64,000 nt of DNA from assembly GCA_900766265.1 (NCBI GenBank), contig CAAFUS010000017.1:372001-436000 (forward strand). Reading direction: 5' to 3'. The stretch comes from Pseudomonadaceae bacterium. Its GTDB lineage: Bacteria; Pseudomonadota; Gammaproteobacteria; Pseudomonadales; Pseudomonadaceae. Positions 1 through 8,478 of this stretch are shown piece by piece. The stretch's first letter is position 1. Each line of letters starts with the position of its first letter. The notes below the pieces were generated by a model. The model did not search any database, was not told where the DNA came from, and saw nothing but the letters and a program-made list of their open reading frames with translations. The position numbers were made by a program, and so were the translations under genes.

Positions 1-1
1 C

Positions 2-1117
2 GGCATCAACCTGATCGTCGACGGCTACCGGGGCGAGATCATCACCAACCCCGGCGCGGTCCTGCGCGACCAGTACGCCGCGGTGGTGGAGCAGGAGCGG
101 CAGATCTCCGAAGGGCTCGACGTGCTGCGGACCCTGCCGTGCGAGACGCCGGACGGCCACCGTATGCCGCTGTGGGTCAACACCGGGCTGATGGCCGACG
201 TGGTGCGGGCCCAGGAGCGCGGCGCCGAGGGTGTCGGGCTGTACCGCACCGAAGTGCCCTTCATGATCAAGGAGCGCTTCCCCAGCGAGAAGGAACAGCT
301 GGCGATCTACCGCGAGCAGCTCGCCGCCTTCCACCCGCTGCCAGTGACGATGCGCAGCCTGGACATCGGTGGCGACAAGTGCCTGTCCTATTTCCCGATC
401 AACGAGCAGAACCCCTTCCTCGGCTGGCGGGGCATCCGGGTCACGCTCGATCATCCGGAAATCTTCCTGGTGCAGACCCGCGCCATGCTCAAGGCCAGCG
501 AAGGGCTGAACAACCTGCGCATCCTGCTGCCGATGATTTCCGGCACCCACGAGCTGGAAGAGGCGCTGCACCTGATCCACCGGGCCTGGGGCGAGGTACG
601 CGACGAGGGCACCGACGTGCCGTTGCCGCCGATCGGCGTGATGATCGAGGTGCCGGCGGCGGTCTACCAGATCCGCGAGCTGGCGCAGCAGGTGGATTTC
701 ATCTCGGTGGGCTCCAACGACCTGACCCAGTACCTGCTGGCGGTCGATCGCAACAACCCGCGGGTCGCCGACCTCTACGACTTCCTGCATCCGGCGGTGC
801 TGCAGGCGCTCAAGCTGGTGGTCGACGGCGCCCATGCCGAAGGCAAGCCGGTGAGCATCTGTGGCGAGATGGCCGGCGACCCGGCGGCGGCCGTGCTGCT
901 GATGGCGATGGGCTTCGACAGCCTGTCGATGAACGCCACCAACCTGCCGAAGGTGAAGTGGCTGCTGCGCCAGGTCGACATGCCGACGGCCCATGCCCTG
1001 CTGGCCAAGGTCATGTGCATCGACAACCCTCAGGTCATCTACAGCACCCTGCAGCTGGCGCTGCGTAGCCTGGGCCTGAGCCGGCTGGTCAAGCCGTCCG
1101 TGGTGATCCAGAGCTAG
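2..1117 (+). CDS. ptsP: Phosphoenolpyruvate-protein phosphotransferase PtsP (enzyme I-Ntr), 3' part
   Basis: Enzyme I of the nitrogen phosphotransferase system: a cytoplasmic protein that takes phosphate from PEP and passes it to NPr. Only the C-terminal 371 residues are present; the frame is open to the window edge, so the GAF domain and phospho-histidine domain lie outside. The PEP-binding TIM barrel is complete: GVGLYRTE, MRSLDIGGDK, FLGWRGIR, the substrate loop SVGSNDLTQYLLAVDRNN, and CGEMAGDP with the catalytic Cys. The GWRGIRVTLDHPEIFLVQTR stretch is of the PtsP type rather than sugar-PTS enzyme I. The 3' end overlaps the convergent NRDE gene by 29 bp. Confidence 0.95.
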   Translation, partial: GINLIVDGYRGEIITNPGAVLRDQYAAVVEQERQISEGLDVLRTLPCETPDGHRMPLWVNTGLMADVVRAQERGAEGVGLYRTEVPFMIKERFPSEKEQLAIYREQLAAFHPLPVTMRSLDIGGDKCLSYFPINEQNPFLGWRGIRVTLDHPEIFLVQTRAMLKASEGLNNLRILLPMISGTHELEEALHLIHRAWGEVRDEGTDVPLPPIGVMIEVPAAVYQIRELAQQVDFISVGSNDLTQYLLAVDRNNPRVADLYDFLHPAVLQALKLVVDGAHAEGKPVSICGEMAGDPAAAVLLMAMGFDSLSMNATNLPKVKWLLRQVDMPTAHALLAKVMCIDNPQVIYSTLQLALRSLGLSRLVKPSVVIQS

Positions 1118-1889
1118 GCCGCGCCGCTGCCCCCCAGACCGCTGCGCTGTCGAAGCCGACCTCACCGGTGACCCTGCCGCCACTGGCGAAGCTGCGTTCG
1201 ATAATCTCGAAGCGATCCGCGCCATGGCGAATCAGCGCCGTGCTGGTGCGGGTGCCGTAGTCGGGGCTGTCGATGAACACGCTCGACAGCAGCCGCTCCA
1301 TCTCCAGGCCGACGCCGGTCTGCGGCAATTGCGCATCGGCGATCTTGCGCGAGTCCGCCAGCAGCTCCAGCAGGTGTTCGAGGCGCGGTTCGGCCAGACA
1401 CCTGTGCAGCGCCTCGCGGGCGTTCAGCAGCTTCGGCCAGGGGGTGTCCAGCGCGGCATTGGAAAGCCCGTACACCCCGGGCAGCAGCGCTCGCGGGATG
1501 CCCTCCTGGGCGTTGAGGTAGCATAGCGTTCCGGCATCGCCGACCAGCAGGTTGAAGCCGGCATACTGCTCTCGCTGGCTGGCGACTTCCTGCAGATAGG
1601 CCAGCGGTGCCTGGTCGCCCCGCAGGAAGCGCTCGGGCAGGTCGCCCCGCGACAGCGGGCCGCTTTGCCGGCCCGATCCGCGGATGTTGGTCAGCGCGGC
1701 GAAGCGGCCGCCCGGCGCGACGCCCATCCAGGTGCCGCCGGCCCGCAGGTCCCGCCCGGCGACGACCTGAGGGGCGTCGTCCCAGACCGCCAGCGGCTGC
1801 GTCGGGCGGGCACGGAACTCGTCGCGATTGCCCGCGACCACCAGTGGCAGCGGGTGGTCAGGGCGCCAGGCGAAAACGATCAGGCACAT
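1089..1889 (-). CDS. NRDE family protein (TANGO2-like)
   Basis: A 266-residue member of the NRDE/TANGO2 family, named for the Asn-Arg-Asp-Glu motif visible here as AGNRDEF near residue 22. The protein begins MCLIVFAW, the usual start of the family with Cys at position 2, so I chose the ATG at 1889 over one four codons upstream. GGTWMGV and FAALTNIRG are further family motifs. The fold is predicted to be of the Ntn-hydrolase type; the biochemical role in bacteria is not settled. Its last codons run antisense into ptsP, and it diverges from the TSUP permease gene. Confidence 0.88.
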   Translation of the reverse strand: MCLIVFAWRPDHPLPLVVAGNRDEFRARPTQPLAVWDDAPQVVAGRDLRAGGTWMGVAPGGRFAALTNIRGSGRQSGPLSRGDLPERFLRGDQAPLAYLQEVASQREQYAGFNLLVGDAGTLCYLNAQEGIPRALLPGVYGLSNAALDTPWPKLLNAREALHRCLAEPRLEHLLELLADSRKIADAQLPQTGVGLEMERLLSSVFIDSPDYGTRTSTALIRHGADRFEIIERSFASGGRVTGEVGFDSAAVWGAAARPSSGSPRTA

Positions 1890-2029
1890 GGGCACGGCCA
1901 TCGGAGGGAAAGCCCGAGGCTAGACGAAAACCGGCGGCGCGCGCCAGCCCAGCGGCCGGCGAAGCGATCGGCAGCAGCCCCGGACGCCGGTTTCCGCTAA
2001 CATGCCGCTTTGCTTTTTGGGGGCGCTCC

Positions 2030-2812
2030 ATGGAGTTCGTGCTTTACCTGGTGCTGGGGGGCTTCGCCGGCGTGCTGGCCGGGCTGTTCGGCGTCGGTGG
2101 CGGACTCATCATCGTCCCGGTGCTGGTCTTCAGCTTCAGCGCCCACGGCTTCGCCCCCGAGGTCCTCACCCACCTTGCGGTCGGTACGTCGCTGGCCACC
2201 ATCGTCTTCACCTCGATCAACTCGATCCTCGCGCACCACCGTAAGGGCGCGGTGCGCTGGCCGCTGGTGCTCTGGATGAGCCTGGGCATCGTGCTCGGCG
2301 CCGCGCTCGGGAGTCTCACCGCGGCGGCCATCCAGGGGCCGATGCTGCAGAAGATCATCGGTGTGTTCGCCATCGCCATGGCCATCCAGATGGGGCTCGA
2401 CTTCAAACCCCGCGGCACGCGGGATGTGCCGGGACGGCCGGCCCTGAGCGCCGCCGGCGTGGTGATCGGCTGGGCGTCGGCGATCTTCGGCATCGGTGGC
2501 GGCTCGCTGACCGTACCCTTTCTGTCCTGGCGCAGCGTGCCGATGCAGCAGGCCGTGGCGACTTCTGCCGCCACGGGCTTGCCGATTGCGATCGCCGGTG
2601 CCTTGAGTTTCATGGTAGTAGGCTGGCAAGACCCGCGGCTACCTGAGTGGAGCCTGGGTTTCGTCTACCTGCCGGCCATGGTCGGCATCGCCTGTACCAG
2701 CATGTTTTTCGCCCGTGTCGGCGCCAACCTGGCCCATCGCCTGTCGCCACAGGTGCTCAAGCGTCTGTTCGCCCTGCTACTGCTTGGCGTGGGCATCAAT
2801 TTCTTGATCTGA
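2030..2812 (+). CDS. TSUP family sulfite/organosulfonate exporter-like permease
   Basis: A 260-residue inner-membrane protein of the TauE/SafE (TSUP) family with about eight hydrophobic segments arranged as two repeats. Each repeat carries the family glycine motif: GVLAGLFGVGGGLIIVPVL at residues 12-30 and ASAIFGIGGGSLTVPFLSW near residue 150. The open frame extends far upstream but that part is antisense to the NRDE gene; MEFVLYLVLGG at 2030 is the natural start, just after a -10-like CTAACAT. It ends 10 bp before lgt, which suggests cotranscription. The substrate cannot be read from sequence; family members move sulfite, sulfoacetate or related anions. Confidence 0.88.
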   Translation: MEFVLYLVLGGFAGVLAGLFGVGGGLIIVPVLVFSFSAHGFAPEVLTHLAVGTSLATIVFTSINSILAHHRKGAVRWPLVLWMSLGIVLGAALGSLTAAAIQGPMLQKIIGVFAIAMAIQMGLDFKPRGTRDVPGRPALSAAGVVIGWASAIFGIGGGSLTVPFLSWRSVPMQQAVATSAATGLPIAIAGALSFMVVGWQDPRLPEWSLGFVYLPAMVGIACTSMFFARVGANLAHRLSPQVLKRLFALLLLGVGINFLI

Positions 2813-2822
2813 GGAGAGCGGG

Positions 2823-3629
2823 ATGCTGCCTTATCCCAATATCGACCCGGTTGCCGTATCCCTCGGCCCGTTGCAGATTCACTGGTATGGCCTGATGTAC
2901 CTGATCGGTATCGGCGGCGCCTGGTGGCTGGCTTCGCGCCGGCTGGCTGCGTTCGATCCGACTTGGAGCAAGGAGAAGCTCTCCGACCTGGTGTTCTGGG
3001 TGGCGCTGGGGGTGATCGTCGGTGGGCGCCTGGGTTACGTGCTGTTTTACGACCTGGCCGCCTACCTCGACGACCCGACGCTGATCCTGCAGATATGGAA
3101 GGGGGGCATGTCGTTCCACGGCGGCCTGATCGGGGTGCTGCTGTGCACCTGGATGTTCGCGCGGCGCAACGGCAAGCGCTTCTTCGAACTGATGGATTTC
3201 ATCGCGCCGCTGGTGCCGATCGGCCTGGGGGCCGGCCGGATCGGCAACTTCATCAACGCCGAACTCTGGGGCAAGGCCACCGACCTGCCCTGGGCGATGG
3301 TGTTTCCGCGGTTCAGCGATCCGGCCCAGCTGCCGCGGCACCCCTCGCAGCTCTACCAGTTCGCCCTCGAAGGCGTCGCCCTGTTCCTGATTCTCTGGAT
3401 CTACTCGCGCAAGCCGCGCCCGACTATGGCAGTCTCCGGTCTGTTCGCTATCTGCTACGGCATCTTCCGATTCATCGTCGAGTTCGTTCGCGTCCCGGAT
3501 GCACAGCTCGGCTACCTCGCCTTCGGCTGGCTGACCATGGGCCAGGTGCTATGCGTGCCGATGATTCTGCTCGGCGCCGGGATGATGGTCTGGGGCTACC
3601 GCCACAACGCGCCCAAGGCCATCGCCTGA
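2823..3629 (+). CDS. lgt: Prolipoprotein diacylglyceryl transferase
   Basis: Lgt moves a diacylglyceryl group from phosphatidylglycerol to the lipobox Cys of prolipoproteins, the first step of lipoprotein maturation in the inner membrane. The product is 268 residues, typical for the family, with seven predicted membrane segments. The HGGLIGVLL motif near residue 100 and the signature GAGRIGNFINAELWG near residue 140 are intact, as are IHWYGLMY at the N-terminus and the late HPSQLYQFALEG. The start follows a GAGGAGAG ribosome site. Order TSUP-lgt-thyA is conserved in Pseudomonas. Confidence 0.97.
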   Translation: MLPYPNIDPVAVSLGPLQIHWYGLMYLIGIGGAWWLASRRLAAFDPTWSKEKLSDLVFWVALGVIVGGRLGYVLFYDLAAYLDDPTLILQIWKGGMSFHGGLIGVLLCTWMFARRNGKRFFELMDFIAPLVPIGLGAGRIGNFINAELWGKATDLPWAMVFPRFSDPAQLPRHPSQLYQFALEGVALFLILWIYSRKPRPTMAVSGLFAICYGIFRFIVEFVRVPDAQLGYLAFGWLTMGQVLCVPMILLGAGMMVWGYRHNAPKAIA

Positions 3630-3712
3630 GTCGAACCGCCCAGCCCCGTGTGCGCGACAACCGGGGCAGGGCGCCTTACTATTCGCCCAGCCCCTTTCTC
3701 CGAGTGCCCTCG

Positions 3713-4507
3713 ATGAAACAGTACCTCGACCTGATGCGCCACGTGCGCGAGCACGGCACCTTCAAGAGCGACCGTACCGGCACCGGCACCTACAGCGTGT
3801 TCGGTTACCAGATGCGCTTCGACCTCGGCGAAGGCTTCCCGCTGGTCACCACCAAGAAGTGCCACCTCAAGTCCATCATCCACGAGCTCCTGTGGTTCCT
3901 GCAGGGCGAGACGAACATCCGCTACCTGAAGGAGAACGGCGTCTCGATCTGGGACGAGTGGGCGGACGAGAACGGCGAGCTCGGCCCGGTCTACGGCTAC
4001 CAGTGGCGCAGCTGGCCGGCACCCAACGGCGAGTCCATCGACCAGATCGCCAAGCTCGTCGAGATGATCAAGAAGAACCCGGACTCGCGCCGGTTGATCG
4101 TCTCGGCCTGGAACCCGGCCCTGGTGGACCAGATGGCCCTGCCGCCGTGCCACGCGCTGTTCCAGTTCTACGTGGCCGACGGCAAGCTGTCCTGCCAGCT
4201 GTACCAGCGCTCGGCGGACATCTTCCTCGGTGTGCCCTTCAACATCGCCAGCTATGCGCTGCTGACGCTGATGGTCGCTCAGGTCTGCGGCCTGCAGCCG
4301 GGCGAGTTCATCTGGACCGGCGGCGATTGCCACCTCTATGCCAACCACCTGGAGCAGGCCGATCTGCAACTGACCCGCCAGCCGCTGCCGCTGCCGACCA
4401 TGAAGCTCAACCCGGAGGTGAAGGACCTGTTCGCCTTCCGCTTCGAGGACTTCGAGCTGGTCGGCTACGAAGCCCATCCGCACATCAAGGCGCCCGTCGC
4501 CGTCTGA
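3713..4507 (+). CDS. thyA: Thymidylate synthase
   Basis: Converts dUMP to dTMP with methylene-tetrahydrofolate, producing dihydrofolate that FolA (coded at 18.4 kb) recycles. The 264-residue length equals E. coli ThyA. Visible motifs: SDRTGTGT (phosphate-binding Arg near residue 21), the catalytic Cys in LPPCHALFQFYV near residue 146, the dUMP-phosphate loop QRSADIFLGVPFNIASYALL, and the C-terminal HPHIKAPVAV. The frame is open far upstream through lgt in another register, but homology starts at MKQYLDLMRHV. A TACTAT -10-like element lies about 35 bp upstream. Confidence 0.97.
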   Translation: MKQYLDLMRHVREHGTFKSDRTGTGTYSVFGYQMRFDLGEGFPLVTTKKCHLKSIIHELLWFLQGETNIRYLKENGVSIWDEWADENGELGPVYGYQWRSWPAPNGESIDQIAKLVEMIKKNPDSRRLIVSAWNPALVDQMALPPCHALFQFYVADGKLSCQLYQRSADIFLGVPFNIASYALLTLMVAQVCGLQPGEFIWTGGDCHLYANHLEQADLQLTRQPLPLPTMKLNPEVKDLFAFRFEDFELVGYEAHPHIKAPVAV

Positions 4508-4508
4508 A

Positions 4509-5423
4509 TCAGCGCCCGCCGAGCTGCTGCGCCAAGTAGTCGATCAGCGCGCGCAGGCTCGGCGGTAGCTGGCGGTTCGGTCGCCACAGCAGCCAGGCCG
4601 CACCCTGGTAAGAGCCGGTATAGCGCCAGTCGGTGAGCACCTCGCGAAGCTCACCGCCCGCCAGGGCCTCGGCCGCGGTGAAGTGTGGCAGGCAGGTAAT
4701 GCCGAAACCCTCGCGCGCCAGCAGCAGGCGTGCCTCGCTGTGGTTGCAGGCATAGCGGCCACGCACCGACACGACCTCCTGTTCGTCGCCGCGGCGGAAA
4801 TGCCAGCGGTAGTCGTTTGCCGTTTCCGCGAGGAACAGACAACTGTGACGCAAGAGTTCCTGCGGATGGCGCGGCTCGCCGTGCGCATCGAGATAACCCG
4901 GGCTGGCGCAGAGCAGCTGGCGCACCTGGGTGATTGGGCGACCGGCCATCCCTTCCGGCGGCTGGTCGCCGACCTGCACCACCAGGTCGAAATGGTCGTC
5001 GATCAGATCCGGGCTGCGGTCGCTGAGCTGCACCTGCAGGTCGACGTCCGGGTAGCGGCGCAGGAACTCCGGTAGCAGCGGATTGATCACGAAGCGTCCG
5101 AGTGCCTTCGGCACGCTTAGCCGGACCCGCCCGCGCGGGCTCTGCATCAGCCGCTCGCCGACGTCGGCCACCGCGCGGGCGGCGGCCATCAGCGTCAGCG
5201 CGTGGCCATAGACCTCCTCGCCGGCGTCGGTCAGGCGCAGCTTGCGCGTGGTGCGCTCGAGCAGCCGCAGCGACAGCGCCTGCTCGAGGCGGGCGATCTG
5301 CCGGCTCACGGCCGAGGCGGTGCTGCCCTGCTGGCGGGCGACGGCCGAGAAGCTGCCGGTCTCGATCACCTGCACCAGTACCACCAGCCCCGGCAGCAGG
5401 GCGGCCAGTTCATCTGTGCTCAC
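4509..5423 (-). CDS. LysR family transcriptional regulator
   Basis: A 304-residue regulator with an N-terminal winged helix-turn-helix (residues about 12-70; FSAVARQQGSTASAVSRQIARLEQ) and a C-terminal LysR substrate domain containing the usual RVRLSVPKALGRFVINPLL strand and PDVDLQVQLSDR. It stops 1 bp after the convergent thyA gene and diverges from the EamA transporter gene with an 85-bp gap. That divergent arrangement suggests it controls the transporter and the oxidoreductase behind it. Ligand unknown. Confidence 0.93.
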   Translation of the reverse strand: MSTDELAALLPGLVVLVQVIETGSFSAVARQQGSTASAVSRQIARLEQALSLRLLERTTRKLRLTDAGEEVYGHALTLMAAARAVADVGERLMQSPRGRVRLSVPKALGRFVINPLLPEFLRRYPDVDLQVQLSDRSPDLIDDHFDLVVQVGDQPPEGMAGRPITQVRQLLCASPGYLDAHGEPRHPQELLRHSCLFLAETANDYRWHFRRGDEQEVVSVRGRYACNHSEARLLLAREGFGITCLPHFTAAEALAGGELREVLTDWRYTGSYQGAAWLLWRPNRQLPPSLRALIDYLAQQLGGR

Positions 5424-5508
5424 AGGGCATAAATCCTGTTCAGAAAAGCCGGATTATCGTGCCCGCCTGGCTGGGGAACAATCGCGTTCCATTCATGTGG
5501 AGGGCGCG

Positions 5509-6447
5509 ATGATGCGTATCGGGACTCGGAAGACCGCCGAACTGGCGCTGCTGCTGGTGGCGGTGATCTGGGGCAGCAGCTACGCGGTGGCCAAGCAGGC
5601 GCTGTTGTTCTTTCCGGTGCTCGGTTTCATCGCCGCGCGCTTCGGCCTGACCTGCCTGTTGCTGGCGCCGACGCTGCGTGGTAGGGGTGCCGCAGCGCTG
5701 CGCCCGGGGTTGCCGCTTGGGCTGTTGTTACTGGCGATCTTCTTGTGCGAGACCTATGGGGTGCTGCTGACCAGTGCCAGCAACGCGGCCTTGCTGATCA
5801 GCCTCTGCGTGCTGTTCACGCCCTTCGTCGAGTGGGCGCTGCTCGGCCGTCGTCCTCGGCCCCTGTTGCTGGCCGCCTGCGCGCTGGCGGTGGCCGGCGT
5901 CTGGCTGTTGACCGGCGGGGCCGCGATCCGCTTCGGGCTCGGCGATGGCCTGATGCTCGGTGCGGCACTGTTGCGCGCGGGGTTCGTCTGCTTCACCCAG
6001 CGCCTGACCGCCGGCCGCGAGGTTCCGGCGCTGGCGCTGACCGCTGTGCAGAGCGGGGTGGTGGCGGTCGGCTGCCTGGCGCTCGCCTTCGCCCTGCCCG
6101 GCGGGCTGCCGGCGCTGCCGCGCAGCGGCACGTTCTGGCTCGTGGTGGTGTATCTGGTGCTGTTCGCCACCTTGCTGGCGTTCTTCGTGCAGAACTTCGC
6201 GCTGCGTTCCTCCAGCCCGACACGGGTGTCGATGCTGATGGGCACCGAGCCGCTGTTCGGCGCGCTGTTCGCCTGGCTGTGGTTGGACGAACAGCTCGGC
6301 GCCAGTGGCTGGGCGGGCGGCCTGCTGCTGGTGCTGGCTTCGCTCTGGGCGGTACGGCTCACCGCGGCGCCCGGCCTTCCTGGCGAGCCGATAAAGGATA
6401 CCGGCGGGCAGGAGGAGAAAAGCATCAAGGCCCCTGTTGCGGTCTGA
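5509..6447 (+). CDS. DMT superfamily (EamA) transporter
   Basis: A 312-residue inner-membrane protein with ten hydrophobic segments in two EamA repeats. The first repeat opens with LALLLVAVIWGSSYAVAK, the hallmark WGSS(Y/F) of the drug/metabolite transporter superfamily; the second ends in the typical EPLFGALFAWLWLDEQLGASG motif. The start at 5509 (MMRIGTRK) follows a GGAGG site; 5512 is an equal alternative, and the longer upstream frame overlaps the LysR gene and is rejected. Likely an exporter of amino acids or small metabolites, controlled by the divergent LysR protein. Substrate not predictable. Confidence 0.9.
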   Translation: MMRIGTRKTAELALLLVAVIWGSSYAVAKQALLFFPVLGFIAARFGLTCLLLAPTLRGRGAAALRPGLPLGLLLLAIFLCETYGVLLTSASNAALLISLCVLFTPFVEWALLGRRPRPLLLAACALAVAGVWLLTGGAAIRFGLGDGLMLGAALLRAGFVCFTQRLTAGREVPALALTAVQSGVVAVGCLALAFALPGGLPALPRSGTFWLVVVYLVLFATLLAFFVQNFALRSSSPTRVSMLMGTEPLFGALFAWLWLDEQLGASGWAGGLLLVLASLWAVRLTAAPGLPGEPIKDTGGQEEKSIKAPVAV

Positions 6448-6475
6448 ATCTTTCCACCCTTACGGAGGAAAGACG

Positions 6476-7483
6476 ATGAAAGCCATCAGCATCGAGGCGC
6501 CCGGCGGCTTGGACCGCCTGCGCTTGGTCGACCATCCCGAGCCGGGGCAACCCGGCCCTGACGAGATCCGCGTTCGGTTGCATGCCAGCTCGCTCAATTT
6601 CCATGACTACCTCGTGGTGTCCGGCAAGTCGCCGACGGACGACGGCCGAATTCCAATGGCTGACGGCGCCGGCGTGGTAGATGCCGTGGGTGAGGGCGTG
6701 ACGGACTTTTCCACCGGCGATTCGGTGGTGTCGTGTTTCTTCCCGCTCTGGCAGGACGGGCCGCCAGCGGTCGGAGATTTCAGCCATGTGCCGGGCGACG
6801 GCATCGACGGCTACGCCCGCGAGGCGGTGGTGTGTCCGGCCAGCTGGTTCACCCGGGCGCCGCTTGGTTATAGCCATGCCGAGGCAGCGACCCTGACCAC
6901 CGCAGGGCTCACGGCCTGGCGGGCGCTGGTGGTCGATGGCGGACTCAAGGCCGGCGACACCGTGCTGGTGCTGGGCAGCGGTGGGGTTTCGGTGTTCGCC
7001 CTACAGATCGCCAAGGCGATGGGGGCGCGGGTCATCGCCACCTCGTCTTCGGATGAAAAGCTCCAGCGCCTGCGCGAGCTGGGTGCCGACCAGGGCATCA
7101 ACTACAAGGCCGAACCCGAGTGGGGCAAGCGGGTGCGGGCGCTGACCGACGGGCGCGGTGTCGACCACGTGATCGAAGTGGGCGGGCCGGGCACCCTGCC
7201 GCAATCGATCGAGGCGGTGCGCATCGGCGGGCATATTTCGTTGATCGGTGTGCTCACCGGGCGCGGTGGCGAGGTACCCACCTCCCTGCTGATGGCCAGG
7301 CAGGCCCGCCTGCAGGGCCTGATCGTGGGCAGCCGGCGCGAGCAGCAGGACTTCGTCCGCGGCCTCGAGGCCATGGGCCTCAAGCCGGTGATCGATAGCC
7401 GCTTCGCCCTGGAGGACATTGCCGAGGCGTTCCGCCACCAGGAGCAGGGCGCCCACTTCGGCAAGATCTGCCTGGAGTTCTGA
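6476..7483 (+). CDS. Zinc-independent MDR family NAD(P)-dependent alcohol dehydrogenase/quinone oxidoreductase-like protein
   Basis: A 335-residue medium-chain dehydrogenase/reductase. The N-terminal GroES-like domain has SLNFHDYLVVSG and PMADGAGVVDAVGEGV; the Rossmann domain has VLVLGSGGVSVFALQIAKAM near residue 165. The catalytic-zinc Cys of classical alcohol dehydrogenases is replaced (SLNFHD in place of a CxxD motif), and no four-Cys structural zinc lobe is seen, so it is closer to the quinone-oxidoreductase-like branch. ATG 6476 follows a TACGGAGGAAA ribosome site. It lies 28 bp behind the EamA gene and is probably in the same operon. Confidence 0.87.
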   Translation: MKAISIEAPGGLDRLRLVDHPEPGQPGPDEIRVRLHASSLNFHDYLVVSGKSPTDDGRIPMADGAGVVDAVGEGVTDFSTGDSVVSCFFPLWQDGPPAVGDFSHVPGDGIDGYAREAVVCPASWFTRAPLGYSHAEAATLTTAGLTAWRALVVDGGLKAGDTVLVLGSGGVSVFALQIAKAMGARVIATSSSDEKLQRLRELGADQGINYKAEPEWGKRVRALTDGRGVDHVIEVGGPGTLPQSIEAVRIGGHISLIGVLTGRGGEVPTSLLMARQARLQGLIVGSRREQQDFVRGLEAMGLKPVIDSRFALEDIAEAFRHQEQGAHFGKICLEF

Positions 7484-7503
7484 TCCGGCGCGGCGGGGGA
7501 CGG

Positions 7504-8478
7504 TCAGTCGTCCGCTCGACGCTCCAGCTTGCGCCCCAGTTTCGAGGCGTAGAACTCACCGACGATCCCGCGGCGGAACACCAGCACGCAGAGCATGAAG
7601 ATGATGCCGGTGACCAGCGTCACCGGCATCTCCAAGGTGGCGAAGTAATTGCCCAGCGTGGTCACCAGGGCAGCGCCGAACACCGGCCCGATCAGGGTGC
7701 CGATGCCGCCGAGCAGTGTCATCAGCACCACTTCGCCGGACATCTGCCAGCTCACATCGGTCAGCGTCGCGAACTGGAACACCAGCGCCTTCAGGCCGCC
7801 CGCCAGGCCGGCGAGGGCGGCGGAGATGACGAACGCCCCGAGTTTGTAGCGATACACCGAATAGCCGAGGGAGATAGCCCGGTTTTCGTTCTCGCGGATC
7901 GACTTGAGGATCATCCCGTAGGGCGAATTGATGATGCGCCAGATCAGCAGCAGGCCGAGCAGGAACACGGCGAGTACGAAGAAGTACATGCTCAGCGGCT
8001 CGTTCAAATCGATAAGTCCCAGCAGACGGCCCCGGGGCACGCCCTGGATGCCGTCCTCGCCATGTGTGAACGGGGCCTGCAGGCAGAAGAAGAAAAACAT
8101 CTGCGCCAGCGCCAGGGTGATCATCGTCGAATAGATGCCCTGCCTGCGTATCGCCAAAAAGCCGATCACCAGTCCCAGTAGCGCCGCGCCTGCAACGCCC
8201 ACCAGAATCCCCAGCTCCGGCGTCAGTCCCCATTCCTTGACCGCATGGGCGGTGAAATAGGCCGCGCCGCCGAAGAACGCCGCGTGGCCGAAGGAGAGAA
8301 TGCCGGTGTAGCCCAGCAGCAGGTTGAAGGCGCAGGCGAAAAGCGCGAAGCACAGCACTTTCATCAGGAAGACCGGGTAGAAATACAGCGGTGCGAGCAC
8401 CAGGGCGACGATGCCCAGGGCGATCAGCACCGTTTCCGCGCGCAAGCGGCGTCGCGGCGCGCTCATGACGGTATCCAT
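7504..8478 (-). CDS. livM: Branched-chain amino acid type ABC transporter permease LivM
   Basis: A 324-residue inner-membrane permease with about nine hydrophobic stretches. Diagnostic family sequence: LLLGYTGILSFGHAAFFGGAAY near residue 55, the EAA-like loop SIRENENRAISLGYSVYRYK, and a late LLGGIGTLIGPVFGAA. It pairs with LivH to form the membrane channel. It is the last gene of a five-gene operon; its start shares one base with the stop of livH. The C-terminus ends in a charged tail (KLGRKLERRADD). The symbol is a family name; the transported compound is not known. Confidence 0.93.
   Translation of the reverse strand: MDTVMSAPRRRLRAETVLIALGIVALVLAPLYFYPVFLMKVLCFALFACAFNLLLGYTGILSFGHAAFFGGAAYFTAHAVKEWGLTPELGILVGVAGAALLGLVIGFLAIRRQGIYSTMITLALAQMFFFFCLQAPFTHGEDGIQGVPRGRLLGLIDLNEPLSMYFFVLAVFLLGLLLIWRIINSPYGMILKSIRENENRAISLGYSVYRYKLGAFVISAALAGLAGGLKALVFQFATLTDVSWQMSGEVVLMTLLGGIGTLIGPVFGAALVTTLGNYFATLEMPVTLVTGIIFMLCVLVFRRGIVGEFYASKLGRKLERRADD

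Noticed and set aside
1607..2029. Long N-terminal extension of the TSUP permease
   Set aside because: Antisense to the NRDE gene and low-complexity Arg/Pro-rich; the family start MEFVLYLVLGG lies at 2030.
2924..3712. Long N-terminal extension of thymidylate synthase
   Set aside because: It is lgt read in a different frame; ThyA homology and length begin at 3713.
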